Positions 22,562 to 32,324 are shown, numbered from the stretch's first letter. The stretch: 64,000 nucleotides of DNA from Kitasatospora sp. CB01950 (GCF_001905465.1 NZ_LISX01000004.1:369667-433666), one strand, 5' to 3'. The notes: a model not told the origin generated them from the sequence alone. Numbers and translations: made by a program.

Positions 22562-23842
22562 TCAGGCCCGGGGCGCGACCTTCGCGAGGCCGTTGATGAT
22601 CCGGTCCGCGGCGTCGCCGCCGGTCGGGTCGGTGAGGTTGGCCAGCAGCTTGAGGACGAACTTCATCAGCACGGGGTGGGTCAGGCCGCGCTCGGCGGCG
22701 ATCCGCATCACCCGGTCGTTGCCGATCATCTTCACGAACGCCCGGCCGAGCGTGTAGTAGCCGCCGTAGGTGTCCTTCAGGATCTGCGGGTAGCGCGCCA
22801 GCGCCCGCTCCCGGCCCTCGGGCGTGATCCGGGCCATCGCCTGCACGATGACACCGGCCGCGATCTGGCCGGATTCCATCGCATAGGCGATGCCCTCGCC
22901 GTTGAACGGGTTGACCATGCCGCCGGCGTCGCCGACCAGCAGCAGACCCCGGGTGTAGTGCGGCTGCCGGTTGAACGCCATCGGCAGCGCGGCGCCGCGG
23001 ATCGGCTCGGTCATGTTCTCCGGCGTGTAGCCCCACTCCTCGGGCATGCCGGCGCACCAGCTCTTCAGCACCTCGCGCCAGTTCAGGTCGCCGAACGCCG
23101 GCGAGGAGTTGAGGATGCCCAGGCCGACGTTGGAGGTGCCGTCGCCCATGCCGAAGATCCAGCCGTAGCCGGGCAGCAGCTTCTTCTGCCCGCCTCGGGT
23201 GTCCCACAGCTCCAGCCACGACTCCAGGTAGTCGTCGTCGTGCCGGGGCGAGGTGAAGTACGTCCGGTACGCGACGCCCATCGGCCGGGACTCGATCCGG
23301 TGCAGGCCCATGGCCAGCGACAGCCGGGTCGAGTTGCCGTCGGCGGCGACCACCAGCGGCGCGTGGAAGGCGACTTCGCGCTTCTCCGGGCCCACCTTGG
23401 CGGTGACGCCGGTGATCCGGCCGGTGCGGTCCTGGATCGGGCCGCTCACGTTGCAGTTCTCGTACAGCCGGGCGCCGGCCTTCTGCGCCTGCCGGGCCAG
23501 CAGTTCGTCGAAGTCGGCACGCTTGCGGACCAGGCCGTAGTCGGGGAACGACGCCAGCTCCGGCCAGTCCAGCTCCAGCCGGACGCCGCCGCCGATGATC
23601 CGCAGACCCTTGTTCGGCAGCCAGCCGTTCTCGCCGGACACGTCGATGCCCATGTCCACCAGCTGCTTGACGGCACGCGGGGTCAGACCGTCGCCGCACA
23701 CCTTCTCGCGCGGGAACTCGGTCTTCTCCAGCAGCAGCACGTCCAGGCCCGCCTGGGCCAGCCAGTACGCGGTGGTGGAGCCGGCCGGACCGGCGCCGAC
23801 CACGATGACGTCGGCGGTGGACTCCACGGCGGTCTCGGTCAT
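22562..23842 (-). CDS. menJ: Geranylgeranyl reductase family FAD protein, probable menaquinone side-chain reductase
   Basis: 426 aa. FAD-dependent reductase: dinucleotide-binding VIVVGAGPAGSTTAYWLAQA at the N-terminus, KVCGDGLTPRAVKQL, VVAADGNSTRLSLAMGL in the middle and the second FAD motif GDAGGMVNPFNGEGIAYAME. This is the geranylgeranyl reductase/halogenase-like fold that saturates isoprene units. In Mycobacterium the homologue MenJ reduces one double bond of the menaquinone tail and lies near menG; the gene here is next to menG too, so the same role is inferred. Archaeal-type lipid reduction is a less likely alternative. The ATG at 23842 has GGAGAG about 6 bases upstream. Confidence 0.85.
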   Translation of the reverse strand: MTETAVESTADVIVVGAGPAGSTTAYWLAQAGLDVLLLEKTEFPREKVCGDGLTPRAVKQLVDMGIDVSGENGWLPNKGLRIIGGGVRLELDWPELASFPDYGLVRKRADFDELLARQAQKAGARLYENCNVSGPIQDRTGRITGVTAKVGPEKREVAFHAPLVVAADGNSTRLSLAMGLHRIESRPMGVAYRTYFTSPRHDDDYLESWLELWDTRGGQKKLLPGYGWIFGMGDGTSNVGLGILNSSPAFGDLNWREVLKSWCAGMPEEWGYTPENMTEPIRGAALPMAFNRQPHYTRGLLLVGDAGGMVNPFNGEGIAYAMESGQIAAGVIVQAMARITPEGRERALARYPQILKDTYGGYYTLGRAFVKMIGNDRVMRIAAERGLTHPVLMKFVLKLLANLTDPTGGDAADRIINGLAKVAPRA

Positions 23843-23931
23843 TCGGCTCTCTCCTGAGCGCGTCGGGTCACGGGTGGTCGGGTCCGGACCCTCCGTCACC
23901 GAAGCGGTGCGGAGCGCCGAACCCTCGCAGT

Positions 23932-24627
23932 CTACGGGGCCTTGAAGCCGCGGTGGAGGGCCACGATCCCGCCGGTCAGGTTGCGCCACGCCACCTTCGT
24001 CCACCCGGCCTGCTGCAACTCGGCGGCCAGCGACGGCTGGTCGGGCCACGACCGGATCGACTCCGCGAGGTAGACGTACGCCTCCGGGTTCGAGGACACC
24101 CTGGTCGCCACCGGCGGCAGCGCCCGCATCAGGTACTCGGTGTACACCGTCCGGAACGGCGTCCAGGTCGGCGTCGAGAACTCGCAGATCACCACCTTGC
24201 CGCCGGGCTTGGTCACCCGCAGCATCTCCCGCATCGCGACCTGGTGGTCCTGCACGTTGCGCAGTGCGAAGGAGATCGTCACCGCGTCGAACGACTCGTC
24301 CGCGAACGGCAGCCGGGTCGCGTCGCCCGCGGTCAGCGCCAGCTCGGGGTGACGGCTCTTGCCCTCGCTCAGCATCCCGATCGAGAAGTCGCACGGCACC
24401 ACCTCCGCGCCGGCCTCCAGGAACGGCAGCGAGGACGTGCCGGTGCCCGCACCGAGGTCCAGGATGCGCTGGCCCGCGACGGCGTCCACCGCGTCGGCCA
24501 CCGCGCGGCGCCACAGCCGGGCCTGGCCCAGCGAGAGCACGTCGTTGGTGCGGTCGTACTTGGCCGCGACGTCGTCGAACATCGCGGCGACGTCCTGCGG
24601 CTGCTTGTCCAGATGGGCTCGGGTCAC
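23932..24627 (-). CDS. menG: Demethylmenaquinone methyltransferase
   Basis: 231 aa, GTG at 24627. SAM-dependent UbiE/MenG enzyme performing the last step of menaquinone synthesis, C-methylation of the naphthoquinone ring. [20 protein letters not shown] at the N-terminus is the UbiE signature, [14 protein letters not shown] is SAM motif [17 protein letters not shown] the second family signature, and [16 protein letters not shown] motif III. Its position 89 bases downstream of menJ's start in the same direction suggests separate but neighbouring transcription within the menaquinone block. Confidence 0.95.
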   Translation of the reverse strand: MTRAHLDKQPQDVAAMFDDVAAKYDRTNDVLSLGQARLWRRAVADAVDAVAGQRILDLGAGTGTSSLPFLEAGAEVVPCDFSIGMLSEGKSRHPELALTAGDATRLPFADESFDAVTISFALRNVQDHQVAMREMLRVTKPGGKVVICEFSTPTWTPFRTVYTEYLMRALPPVATRVSSNPEAYVYLAESIRSWPDQPSLAAELQQAGWTKVAWRNLTGGIVALHRGFKAP

Positions 24628-24671
24628 GCCCCCATTCTTAACCCAGCCCCACCTGTGGCCGTCACCAGGGC

Positions 24672-25238
24672 TCACCGCAACGCGCGGCGGCCCCCCTTGC
24701 GGCGCCGGCGCGACCGCTTGCCCTGCGTCAGCGCGGGCATCCCCTCGGCCGCGAACGCCACCGTGATCCCCGCCCCGACCTGCCCGTCCGCCGGGTACGC
24801 CCGCTTCAGCCGCCGGATCCGGTACACGCACACCAGGCACAGCAACGCCGCCAACGGCACGCTCGTCTGCGCCAACCCGACGCCCACCGGCTGCGGATAC
24901 CGCTTCCCGCACACCCGCACCGCGCCCGCGTCGTCCGCCGCGTGCTCCAGACAGATCGGATCGCCGAGCTTCGCATCCGCCGGCAGCCACAGATCCGCGG
25001 CGGTCAGCCTCCGCCCCTCCGCGACGTACGACACCTGGCTGTACGTCCCACTGCCGCCCGGCAGTTGGGTCACCGAGCCCTCGACCCGCACCGGATGCGC
25101 ACTGATCCGGTCCGCCTGGTCGGCCTGCCGCCATCCCAGCAGACACATCGTGACGGCCACCACCGCGCTCAACACGGCCCCCACGTACCACCCCCGGCCG
25201 GGCCTGGTCCGCAGACGATCGGAGGTGGCGGTTCCCAT
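24672..25238 (-). CDS. Two-helix membrane protein of unknown function
   Basis: 188 aa. One hydrophobic helix at about residues 17-37 and a second at about 121-142, with a roughly 80-residue domain between them ([36 protein letters not shown]) that should face the outside and contains two Cys ([14 protein letters not shown]). The pattern resembles DUF3592-type proteins but no confident family call is possible. The C-terminus is strongly basic ([16 protein letters not shown]). It sits 45 bases downstream of the menG start region, between menG and an amidohydrolase-like gene. Confidence 0.7.
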   Translation of the reverse strand: MGTATSDRLRTRPGRGWYVGAVLSAVVAVTMCLLGWRQADQADRISAHPVRVEGSVTQLPGGSGTYSQVSYVAEGRRLTAADLWLPADAKLGDPICLEHAADDAGAVRVCGKRYPQPVGVGLAQTSVPLAALLCLVCVYRIRRLKRAYPADGQVGAGITVAFAAEGMPALTQGKRSRRRRKGGRRALR

Positions 25239-25369
25239 GCGTCCTGTTCCTGGCTCGGCGAAGTCCTGAACCGGGATCGTAGCCGCTGGTGGGCCATCAG
25301 GTCACGGGCAGTCAGGCCACCTGACGCGAACAGGGGAACCGGTGGGCACCCCGCGGGCCCCGAATGCCC

Positions 25370-25954
25370 CTACCGCCTCCGGAAGAGCAGCCGTCCGCCC
25401 AGGACCGTCGCCAGACAGCTCGCGTCCGCCCCCCACTCGTCGAACACCGCGAAGTCCGCCGCCCCGCCGACCGTCAACGGCCGATGCACCGCCGCCCCGA
25501 ACGGCTGATTCTCCAGCGGCGAGAGCGCCCCCGGCGTCCCGTCCCCCGCCAGCACGTGCAGCCCCGACCGGGCCACCGCCGTCCGTACCGGGGCGCGGTC
25601 GAACGGCCCCGTCACCGCCGTCGTGCCGAAGCCGAGCATCCGCTGCAGCCCGCGCCTCGCGCTGCCGCCCCACCGCTCCTCGCCCAGGTCGCCGGCCGGC
25701 AGCAGCGGCCGGTCCCCCAACTCCTCGCGCGGGTCCGGGTGGTAGGCCGTCTCCAGCAGCCACCGCCCGCAGCGGTTGACCAGCCCGGGCACCAGCACGC
25801 CGTCCCATTCACGGACCCGGGCCGGCCCCCCGGCCAACTCCTCGAAGGACCCGATCGCGGCCACCACGGCCCCGTCGACCAGCACCGCCCCGTCGACGAT
25901 CGACGGGGCGGCGGGGTCGGCCAGCACGAGCCGGGCGCGATGGAGCGTCAGCAC
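25370..25954 (-). CDS. Degenerate amidohydrolase (imidazolonepropionase-like, barrel largely missing)
   Basis: 194 aa. The N-terminus (RARLVLADPAAPSIVDGAVL, VVAAIGSFEEL, VLVPGLVN) and the C-terminus (GGAADFAVFDEW, CLATVLGGRLLFRR) match the beta-sandwich composite domain of amidohydrolases such as imidazolonepropionase. The catalytic TIM barrel is almost absent: amidohydrolases are usually about 400 aa, and the metal-binding HxH that should follow PGLVN is replaced by RCGRW. It is therefore unlikely to be a hydrolase of the normal kind. It ends in the same direction 11 bases downstream of mqnC, so it is probably co-transcribed with it; a structural or accessory role in the futalosine pathway is only a hypothesis. 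Confidence 0.75.
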   Translation of the reverse strand: MLTLHRARLVLADPAAPSIVDGAVLVDGAVVAAIGSFEELAGGPARVREWDGVLVPGLVNRCGRWLLETAYHPDPREELGDRPLLPAGDLGEERWGGSARRGLQRMLGFGTTAVTGPFDRAPVRTAVARSGLHVLAGDGTPGALSPLENQPFGAAVHRPLTVGGAADFAVFDEWGADASCLATVLGGRLLFRRR

Positions 25955-25965
25955 GGATCAGGCAC

Positions 25966-27174
25966 TCAGTTCGTCGCCAGAATGGTCAGTTCGGGGTGCG
26001 CCGTGCCGCCCTCGATCGCCGTGGAGGCGATGTGCGAGGCGACCCGCGGGTCCACCGGGTCGTTGGCCGGGTCGTCGAGGACCCGCAGGTGCTCGTACGT
26101 GGTGGAGCGCTGCGCGGGCACCCGGCCCGCGGTGCGGATCAGGTGGATCAGCTCGTGCAGGTTGGAGCGGTGCTTCGCGCCGGCCGCGGAGACCACGTTC
26201 TCCTCCAGCATGACCGATCCGAGGTCGTCCGCGCCGTAGTGCAGCGACAGCTGGCCGGCCTCCTTGCCGGTGGTCAGCCAGGAGCCCTGGATGTGCGCGA
26301 CGTTGTCGAGGAAGAGGCGGGCGATGGCGATCATCCGCAGGTACTCGAACACCGTGGCCTGGGTCGAGCCCTTCAGGTGGTTGTTCTGCGGCTGGTAGGT
26401 GTAGGGGATGAAGGCGCGGAAGCCGCCGGTGCGGTCCTGCACGTCGCGGATCATCCGCAGGTGCTCGATCCGCTCGGCGTTGGTCTCGCCGGTGCCCATC
26501 AGCATGGTGGAGGTGGACTCGACACCCAGCCGGTGCGCGGTCTCCATGATCTCCAGCCAGCGTTCGCCGGACTCCTTCAGCGGGGCGATCGCCTTGCGCG
26601 GCCGCTCCGGCAGCAGCTCGGCGCCGGCGCCCGCGAACGAGTCCAGGCCGGCGGCGTGGATCCGGGTGATGGCCTCCTCGATGGAGACGCCGGAGATCTT
26701 CGCCATGTGCTCGACCTCGGAGGCGCCCAGCGAGTGGATCACCAGCTCGGGGAAGCGCTCCTTGATCGCGGAGAAGTTCTTCTCGTAGTACTCGACGCCG
26801 TACTCGGGGTGGTGCCCGCCCTGGAACATGATCTGGGTGCCGCCCAGTTCGACGGTCTCCGCGCAGCGGCGCAGCACCTCGTCGAGCTCCCGCGACCAGC
26901 CCTTGTCGCTCTTCGGCGGGACGTAGAACGCGCAGAACTTGCACGCCGTCACGCAGACGTTGGTGTAGTTGATGTTCCGTTCGATGATGTACGTGGCGAT
27001 GTGCTCGACGCCCGCGTACCGCCGCCGGCGCACCGCGTCGGCGGCCGAGCCGAGCGCGTGCAGCGGGGCCGAACGGTACAGCTCCAGCGCCTCTTCGGCG
27101 GTGATCCGGCCCCCCTCGGCCGCACGGTCCAGAACGGCCTGCAGCTGGGCGGCGGAAAGGTTCTGCTCGGACAC
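25966..27174 (-). CDS. mqnC: Cyclic dehypoxanthinyl futalosine synthase
   Basis: 402 aa radical SAM enzyme of the futalosine menaquinone pathway, cyclising dehypoxanthinyl futalosine to the spiro intermediate. The [4Fe-4S] motif CVTACKFC (Cys 74, 78, 81) follows YIIERNINYTN, and FQGGHHPEYGVEYYE, SLGASEVEHMAKISG and ETAHRLGVESTSTMLMGTGE are family stretches shared with MqnE and CofG/H. Length is normal. MqnA lies upstream in the same direction; MqnB, D and E are not in this window. Presence of this enzyme rather than classical Men proteins identifies the futalosine route. Confidence 0.95.
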   Translation of the reverse strand: MSEQNLSAAQLQAVLDRAAEGGRITAEEALELYRSAPLHALGSAADAVRRRRYAGVEHIATYIIERNINYTNVCVTACKFCAFYVPPKSDKGWSRELDEVLRRCAETVELGGTQIMFQGGHHPEYGVEYYEKNFSAIKERFPELVIHSLGASEVEHMAKISGVSIEEAITRIHAAGLDSFAGAGAELLPERPRKAIAPLKESGERWLEIMETAHRLGVESTSTMLMGTGETNAERIEHLRMIRDVQDRTGGFRAFIPYTYQPQNNHLKGSTQATVFEYLRMIAIARLFLDNVAHIQGSWLTTGKEAGQLSLHYGADDLGSVMLEENVVSAAGAKHRSNLHELIHLIRTAGRVPAQRSTTYEHLRVLDDPANDPVDPRVASHIASTAIEGGTAHPELTILATN

Positions 27175-27357
27175 CTGGCGGGCCTGCTTTCATCGTCGGA
27201 GGGGCGTCCCGCCCAGCCTACGCCAGCGTATTTCCGCCCCTGCTCAGCCCCGCTCCCGCCCCGCTCCCGCCACCGCCCGCGGCTCCCGGCGCTGCGGACG
27301 GACCCCGCCGGCACCCGCCCGATCGTCCCAAGATGCTCGGACGGCGTGCCGCGATTC

Positions 27358-28464
<1,107 letters not shown>

Positions 28465-28503
28465 TCACGTCAGTTGCAGTTTGATTCCCCTTGCAGTACT
28501 TGG

Positions 28504-28534
28504 AGCCTGCGGAGCATGTAACCGCAGGCTTTTT
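28504..28534 (+). terminator. Intrinsic terminator in the mqnA-cspA intergenic region
   Basis: AGCCTGCGG (28504-28512), nine-base loop, CCGCAGGCT (28522-28530) followed by TTTTTG. A 9-bp perfect stem with a T-run is a classical rho-independent terminator, rare in this GC-rich genome. It reads rightwards about 150 bases before cspA, with no open reading frame before it, so it would end a short transcript or act as an attenuator. Confidence 0.6.
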
Positions 28535-28684
28535 GTAATTTTTCAGCAGTATCAGGCATCAATTGAGCATTGATTGAGACTGGTGCGAAAAACTCCGGGC
28601 TCGTCCGGAGGCAGGGCGATCAGCGCAGCGGACCCGGGCGCCACAAGGTGTGGTGTCCACTACGTCCCTTGCAAGGAGAACGGT

Positions 28685-28888
28685 ATGGCGACCGGAACCG
28701 TCAAGTGGTTCAACGCCGAGAAGGGCTTCGGCTTCATCGCCCAGGAGGGCGGCGGCCCCGACGTCTTCGTCCACTACTCCGCCATCAACGCGAGCGGCTT
28801 CCGCTCGCTGGAGGAGAACCAGGCGGTCAGCTTCGACGTCACCCAGGGTCCGAAGGGCCCGCAGGCCGAAAACGTCGTCGCTATCTGA
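28685..28888 (+). CDS. cspA: Cold-shock protein
   Basis: 67 aa single cold-shock domain protein, a single-stranded nucleic-acid chaperone. [18 protein letters not shown] contains RNP-1 (KGFGFI) and DVFVHYSAI contains RNP-2; the C-terminus [10 protein letters not shown] is standard. AAGGAGAAC precedes the ATG. An in-frame start 111 bases further upstream is rejected because cold-shock proteins begin at this Met. A long leader (from about 28500) with an inverted repeat (ATCAAT/ATTGAT near 28558-28574) is typical of cspA-type mRNAs. Confidence 0.97.
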   Translation: MATGTVKWFNAEKGFGFIAQEGGGPDVFVHYSAINASGFRSLEENQAVSFDVTQGPKGPQAENVVAI

Positions 28889-28946
28889 CATCTCTCACTT
28901 CTGATCGCTCACGGCCCCTCGGGTCCGTATGAGTAGCAGTTCCCAA

Positions 28947-28980
28947 GGGGGCCCGCCGGACGGCGGGCCCCCTGCCTTTT
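28947..28980 (+). terminator. Terminator of cspA
   Basis: GGGGGCCCGCCG (28947-28958) and CGGCGGGCCCCC (28961-28972) form a perfect long stem with a tight loop, followed by TGCCTTTT; 58 bases after the cspA stop. Confidence 0.85.
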
Positions 28981-29103
28981 CCCCACGCGCAATTACCGCC
29001 CGAGTTACTCGTCCGTATTCCGGACACAATTCCGGTGAATCGCTCCCGGCCCCGCCCCCACCCCGCTTCCCGAGGTGCACCCCGGCGGGGGGATCATCGA
29101 GGC

Positions 29104-30135
29104 ATGCACCGCCTCCGGTCCGCCCACCGCACCCTCGATCGGACGCTGCGCCGGATCGGCATCGACACCTACCTCCTGCTGCTGCTCGGCACCGTCCTGC
29201 TGGCCACCGTGCTGCCCGCCCGGGGTGTCGCCGCGAGCGCCGTCGGCGTCGGCGTGCACCTGGCCGTCGGCCTGCTGTTCTTCCTGTACGGGGCCCGGCT
29301 GTCCCCGCAGGAGGCGCTGGCCGGCGCCCGGCACTGGCGGCTGCACCTGCTGATCCTGGGCTGCACCTTCGTGCTGTTCCCGCTGCTCGGCGAGGCCACC
29401 CGGCTGCTGCCCGACGCGGTGCTGCCGCCGGAGCTGTTCACCGGCGTACTGTTCCTGACCCTGCTGCCGTCCACCGTGCAGTCCTCGATCGCGTTCACCT
29501 CTATCGCCGGCGGCAACGTGGCCGCCGCGATCTGCGCCGCGACCTTCTCCAGCCTGCTGGGCGTCGCGCTGACCCCGCTGCTCGCCGCCTGGCTGCTCTC
29601 CGGCGCGTCGGGCGTCTCGGTGGACGGCGGCCAGGTGCTGGACGTGGTGCTGCAACTGCTGGTCCCGTTCGCCGCCGGCCAGCTGTTGCGCCGCTGGATC
29701 GGACCGTGGATCGCCCGGCACCGGCTGGTGACGCAGCTGGTGGACCGGGGCTCGATCCTGCTGATCGTCTACAGCGCGTTCGGCGAGGGCGTCCGCGAGG
29801 GCATCTGGAGCCGGGTCACCACGGGCCAGTTGCTGGCGCTGGCGGCGATCTCGTCCGTGCTGCTGGCCGTCGTCCTGGGCTTCACCCACGTGGTCTCCGG
29901 CCGGCTGGGCTTCGACCGGGCGGACCGGATCACCATCCAGTTCTGCGGCTCCAAGAAGTCGCTGGCCAACGGCCTGCCGCTGGCCACCGTCCTGTTCCCG
30001 GCCGGCGCGGTCGGGCTGGCGGTGCTGCCGCTGATGCTGTTCCACCAGATCCAGCTGATGGTCTGCACGGTGCTCGCCCAACGCTGGGCCCGGCATCGAC
30101 CTGACGAACAGTCAACGGCTACGCTGCCCAGGTGA
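29104..30135 (+). CDS. Bile acid:sodium symporter family protein
   Basis: 343 aa, about ten membrane helices. ATG at 29104 gives MHRLRSAHRTLDRTLRRIGI; GGCGGGGGGATC precedes it. The DUF4137/SBF-like family marks are LLFFLYGARLSPQEALAGAR, FTGVLFLTLLPSTVQSSIAF (the crossover region), SIAGGNVAAAICAATFSSLLG and the C-terminal RITIQFCGSKKSLANGLPLA. Homologues in bacteria (YfeH/PutA-like SBF proteins) are sodium-coupled carriers of unknown organic anions. Its stop codon overlaps the GTG of the next gene by two bases, so the two form a small operon. Confidence 0.88.
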   Translation: MHRLRSAHRTLDRTLRRIGIDTYLLLLLGTVLLATVLPARGVAASAVGVGVHLAVGLLFFLYGARLSPQEALAGARHWRLHLLILGCTFVLFPLLGEATRLLPDAVLPPELFTGVLFLTLLPSTVQSSIAFTSIAGGNVAAAICAATFSSLLGVALTPLLAAWLLSGASGVSVDGGQVLDVVLQLLVPFAAGQLLRRWIGPWIARHRLVTQLVDRGSILLIVYSAFGEGVREGIWSRVTTGQLLALAAISSVLLAVVLGFTHVVSGRLGFDRADRITIQFCGSKKSLANGLPLATVLFPAGAVGLAVLPLMLFHQIQLMVCTVLAQRWARHRPDEQSTATLPR

Positions 30136-30680
30136 CTTCACTGCCGGACTCCCCGCAGACCCGGGTCGGCGCGGCCGAGCGCGACGCCGCCGCCGAACGC
30201 CTCCAACAGGCCTACGCCGAGGAGCGGATCACCCACGAGGAGATGGAGCAGCGCCTGCAGCAGGCGCTCACCGCCACCACCCGCACCGAACTCGACCTGG
30301 CCACCGCCGACCTGCCTGCGAGCCCGTCGGACGACGACACCGCCACCATCGCCACCGCCGGCGGCCGGATCGTCCGCCGCGGCGCCTGGCGGGTGCCGCG
30401 GACGCTGAAGGTCGCCTCCGCGTTCGGCAAGGTCCGGCTCGACCTGTCGCACGCGATCATCGAGCACCAGGTGGTGGACATCGAGCTCGGTCTCGGCTTC
30501 GGCCGTGCCACCATCACCGTCCCGCACAATGCGACCGTCGACGTGGACGGCGTGCAGGGCGGCTGGCAGGACGTCCGCTACCGGCCTCCGCGCCACGCCG
30601 TCCCCGGCGGCCCGCTGATCCGCATCACCGGCGCCCCCGGCTTCGGCCGCCTGCGCGTCCGGCACGCCCGCAGCCGCTGA
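30132..30680 (+). CDS. DUF1707 (SHOCT-like) domain protein
   Basis: 182 aa from a GTG overlapping the previous stop. Residues about 8-55 (RVGAAERDAAAERLQQAYAE, ERITHEEMEQRLQQALTATT, TELDLATADLP) form the DUF1707 helical domain, seen in many actinobacterial membrane or regulatory proteins. Residues about 85-180 are beta-rich (VRLDLSHAIIEHQVVDIELG, GFGRATITVPHNATVDVDG, GAPGFGRLRVRH) and resemble the cell-wall-active antibiotic response (LiaF-like) C-terminal domain, suggesting a role in envelope-stress sensing, although it has no membrane segment. Function is not established. Confidence 0.8.
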   Translation: MTSLPDSPQTRVGAAERDAAAERLQQAYAEERITHEEMEQRLQQALTATTRTELDLATADLPASPSDDDTATIATAGGRIVRRGAWRVPRTLKVASAFGKVRLDLSHAIIEHQVVDIELGLGFGRATITVPHNATVDVDGVQGGWQDVRYRPPRHAVPGGPLIRITGAPGFGRLRVRHARSR

Positions 30681-30693
30681 CCGGCGGCCCCGC

Positions 30694-31665
30694 TCAGAGC
30701 CAGCCGCGCTGGGCGGCCTTGATGCCGGCCTCGAAGCGGCTGGCCGCGTTCAGCCGCTCCATGATCGACGCCATGTGCCGGCCGACGGTGCGCGAGGAGA
30801 AGCCCAGCCGCTGCCCGGCCGCGTCGTCGGTGAGGCCGGTGCCGAGCAGCCGCAGCAGTTCGCGCTCGGTGGGCGTGAGTCCGGTGGCCGGGTCGTCGGA
30901 GGTGGTGGCGCCGAGCGGGACGGCGGTGTTCCAGGACTGCTCGTAGAGGTCCAGCAGGGCGCGCAGGATGCCGGGCTCGGTGACGTGCAGCGCGCCCTTG
31001 CGGTTGTCCTCCGGGTCGATCGGGACGAGCGCCTCCCGCCGGTCCACCAGCACGATCCGCTGCGGGACGGTGGGCGCGGTGCGGACCTCGCCGCCCTGGC
31101 TGAGCAGCCAGTGCGCGTACCCGGACACGTGCGGCTGGTTGCGGGTGGAGTCCTGGTACAGCGTGCGGACGGCCACCCCCCGGCCGAGCACCGCGGCGTC
31201 GCCGGGCCGGGACGCGTCGAGGTCCTCCGCATGCTGCCGGCCCGGCTGGCTGCTCAGCACCTCGACGGCGGCGGTGCGGCCCATCTGCTCCAGCCTCCGG
31301 TGGATGGCGTCCAGGCCGGTGAGCCGCTCGCCGTGCGCGGCGTGCTGCTCGGCGCGGTCGGCGACCATCCGGGTCACCGCGGCCCTCGACGCGGCCAACG
31401 CGGCCTGCCGGGAGGCGAGTTCGGCCTCCTGCCGGGCCAGCATGTCGGCCAACCCCACCTCCGGGTCGACCGCGCGCATCCGGCCCGGGTGCTCGGCGGA
31501 GGCACGGACCAGCATCAGTCCGCCCAGTTCGTCGAGGCAGTCGTGAATGTGGCCGGGCGTCAGGTCGCAACGTCCCGCCAGGTCGTCGACGGAGTCGGTC
31601 GGGTGGTCCAGCATGGCCTGATAGACCCGGCCGGACCGGGCCGACAGTCCGAGCGCTTCCAACAT
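30694..31665 (-). CDS. TrmB/LuxR hybrid transcriptional regulator
   Basis: 323 aa from ATG 31665 (AGGGGGGCGAG upstream). An N-terminal TrmB-like winged helix (LSARSGRVYQAMLDHPTDSV, DDLAGRCDLTPGHIHDCLDE, about 5-60) is followed by a helical linker (about 75-110), a sensor-like middle domain (AAVEVLSS..GRGVAVRTLYQD, VLVDRREALVPIDPED) and a C-terminal LuxR helix-turn-helix (LTPTERELLRLLGTGLTDDA, GQRLGFSSRTVGRHMASIME). No kinase or receiver domain is present. It is divergent from a gene for a small secreted repeat peptide, with a perfect 7-2-7 palindrome between them. The middle domain is a plausible ligand pocket; the ligand is unknown. Confidence 0.88.
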   Translation of the reverse strand: MLEALGLSARSGRVYQAMLDHPTDSVDDLAGRCDLTPGHIHDCLDELGGLMLVRASAEHPGRMRAVDPEVGLADMLARQEAELASRQAALAASRAAVTRMVADRAEQHAAHGERLTGLDAIHRRLEQMGRTAAVEVLSSQPGRQHAEDLDASRPGDAAVLGRGVAVRTLYQDSTRNQPHVSGYAHWLLSQGGEVRTAPTVPQRIVLVDRREALVPIDPEDNRKGALHVTEPGILRALLDLYEQSWNTAVPLGATTSDDPATGLTPTERELLRLLGTGLTDDAAGQRLGFSSRTVGRHMASIMERLNAASRFEAGIKAAQRGWL

Positions 31666-31831
31666 GGTGGCTCGCCCCCCTCGGGCATCGCTGTGGAGAC
31701 CCCGTGAATCCCCCCGCACGGAGCGTCACGAATCCTCCCAGGGCGGCCAATCGTCCACAAGATCGAATTTGCGGCTTTGCTGAGCTATCGCACCGGATGC
31801 CGGAAGGGTCCTGCGTGTGCGCCGCATCACC

Positions 31832-31861
31832 GTTCGAACACCTACGCCCAGTTTTTCGAAC
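31832..31861. promoter_or_regulatory. Paired GTTCGAA inverted elements
   Basis: GTTCGAAC (31832-31839) and TTCGAAC (31855-31861) lie 15 bases apart in the 413-base divergent region between the regulator and the peptide gene. The flanking sequence is unusually AT-rich for this genome (GTTTTTCGAACTGCTTAATG). Possible regulator binding elements; no promoter hexamers are convincing. Confidence 0.3.
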
Positions 31862-31887
31862 TGCTTAATGATGTGGACATGACACCG

Positions 31888-31903
31888 TGTCCGACATCGG
31901 ACA
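31888..31903. promoter_or_regulatory. Perfect palindrome TGTCCGA-CA-TCGGACA, candidate operator
   Basis: Two perfect 7-base arms around a 2-base spacer, 175 bases before the peptide ATG and 223 bases before the regulator ATG. LuxR-type helix-turn-helix dimers bind palindromes of this size. It is the strongest symmetrical element in the intergenic region. Confidence 0.45.
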
Positions 31904-32078
31904 GGCCGGTTGGCGCCATTCGGAACTCCTTCCACCCGCTCCGCCGGGCGACGAAAATAGTGCGTGCCGCCAGGGAGGAACACCACCGGGCGGCGGACCG
32001 GAGCAGACGTCAACCGCGGGACGTCGCACCGGGTCGATCAATCCCCCTGCCGAATACGTCAGTTGAGGAAGATACGCC

Positions 32079-32318
32079 ATGAAGCGCACCCGCTCCCCCA
32101 AGGCCGCCGCGGTCCTGCTCGCCCTGGGCGCCCTGATCGCCGCCCCCGTCGCCCTGGCCGCCGCCGCCCACACCCCGGCCGCCACCACCACCCTCGCCGG
32201 CGACAGCCTCGGCTGGGGCGGCGCGCCCTCCGCCGACCCCACCCCCACCCCCACGGCCACCGCCACCCCGACCGGCACCGCCACCCCCGCCGGCGGCAGC
32301 CTCGGCTGGGGCGGCTGA
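32079..32318 (+). CDS. Small secreted peptide with two SLGWGG repeats
   Basis: 79 aa; GAGGAAG 9 bases before ATG. Residues 1-30 are a signal peptide (MKRTRSPKAA, hydrophobic AAVLLALGALIAAPVALA, AxA cleavage region about 25-30). The mature part is short: TTTLAGDSLGWGG (SLGWGG at 43-48), a Pro/Thr-rich spacer (PTPTPTATATPTGTATP) and a terminal AGGSLGWGG (74-79) ending the protein. The two repeats are encoded by 27 bases that differ at one position, so they are recent or conserved duplicates. I do not recognise a named family. Architecture (leader, spacer, repeated short aromatic/glycine motif, divergent regulator) is like peptide-pheromone precursors. Confidence 0.75.
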   Translation: MKRTRSPKAAAVLLALGALIAAPVALAAAAHTPAATTTLAGDSLGWGGAPSADPTPTPTATATPTGTATPAGGSLGWGG

Positions 32319-32324
32319 TCCCTG

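Noticed and set aside
31777..32082. A 101-codon rightward frame across the regulator/peptide intergenic region
   Set aside because: No ribosome binding site, unusual codon use, overlaps the candidate operator and the start of the peptide gene; composition is not protein-like.
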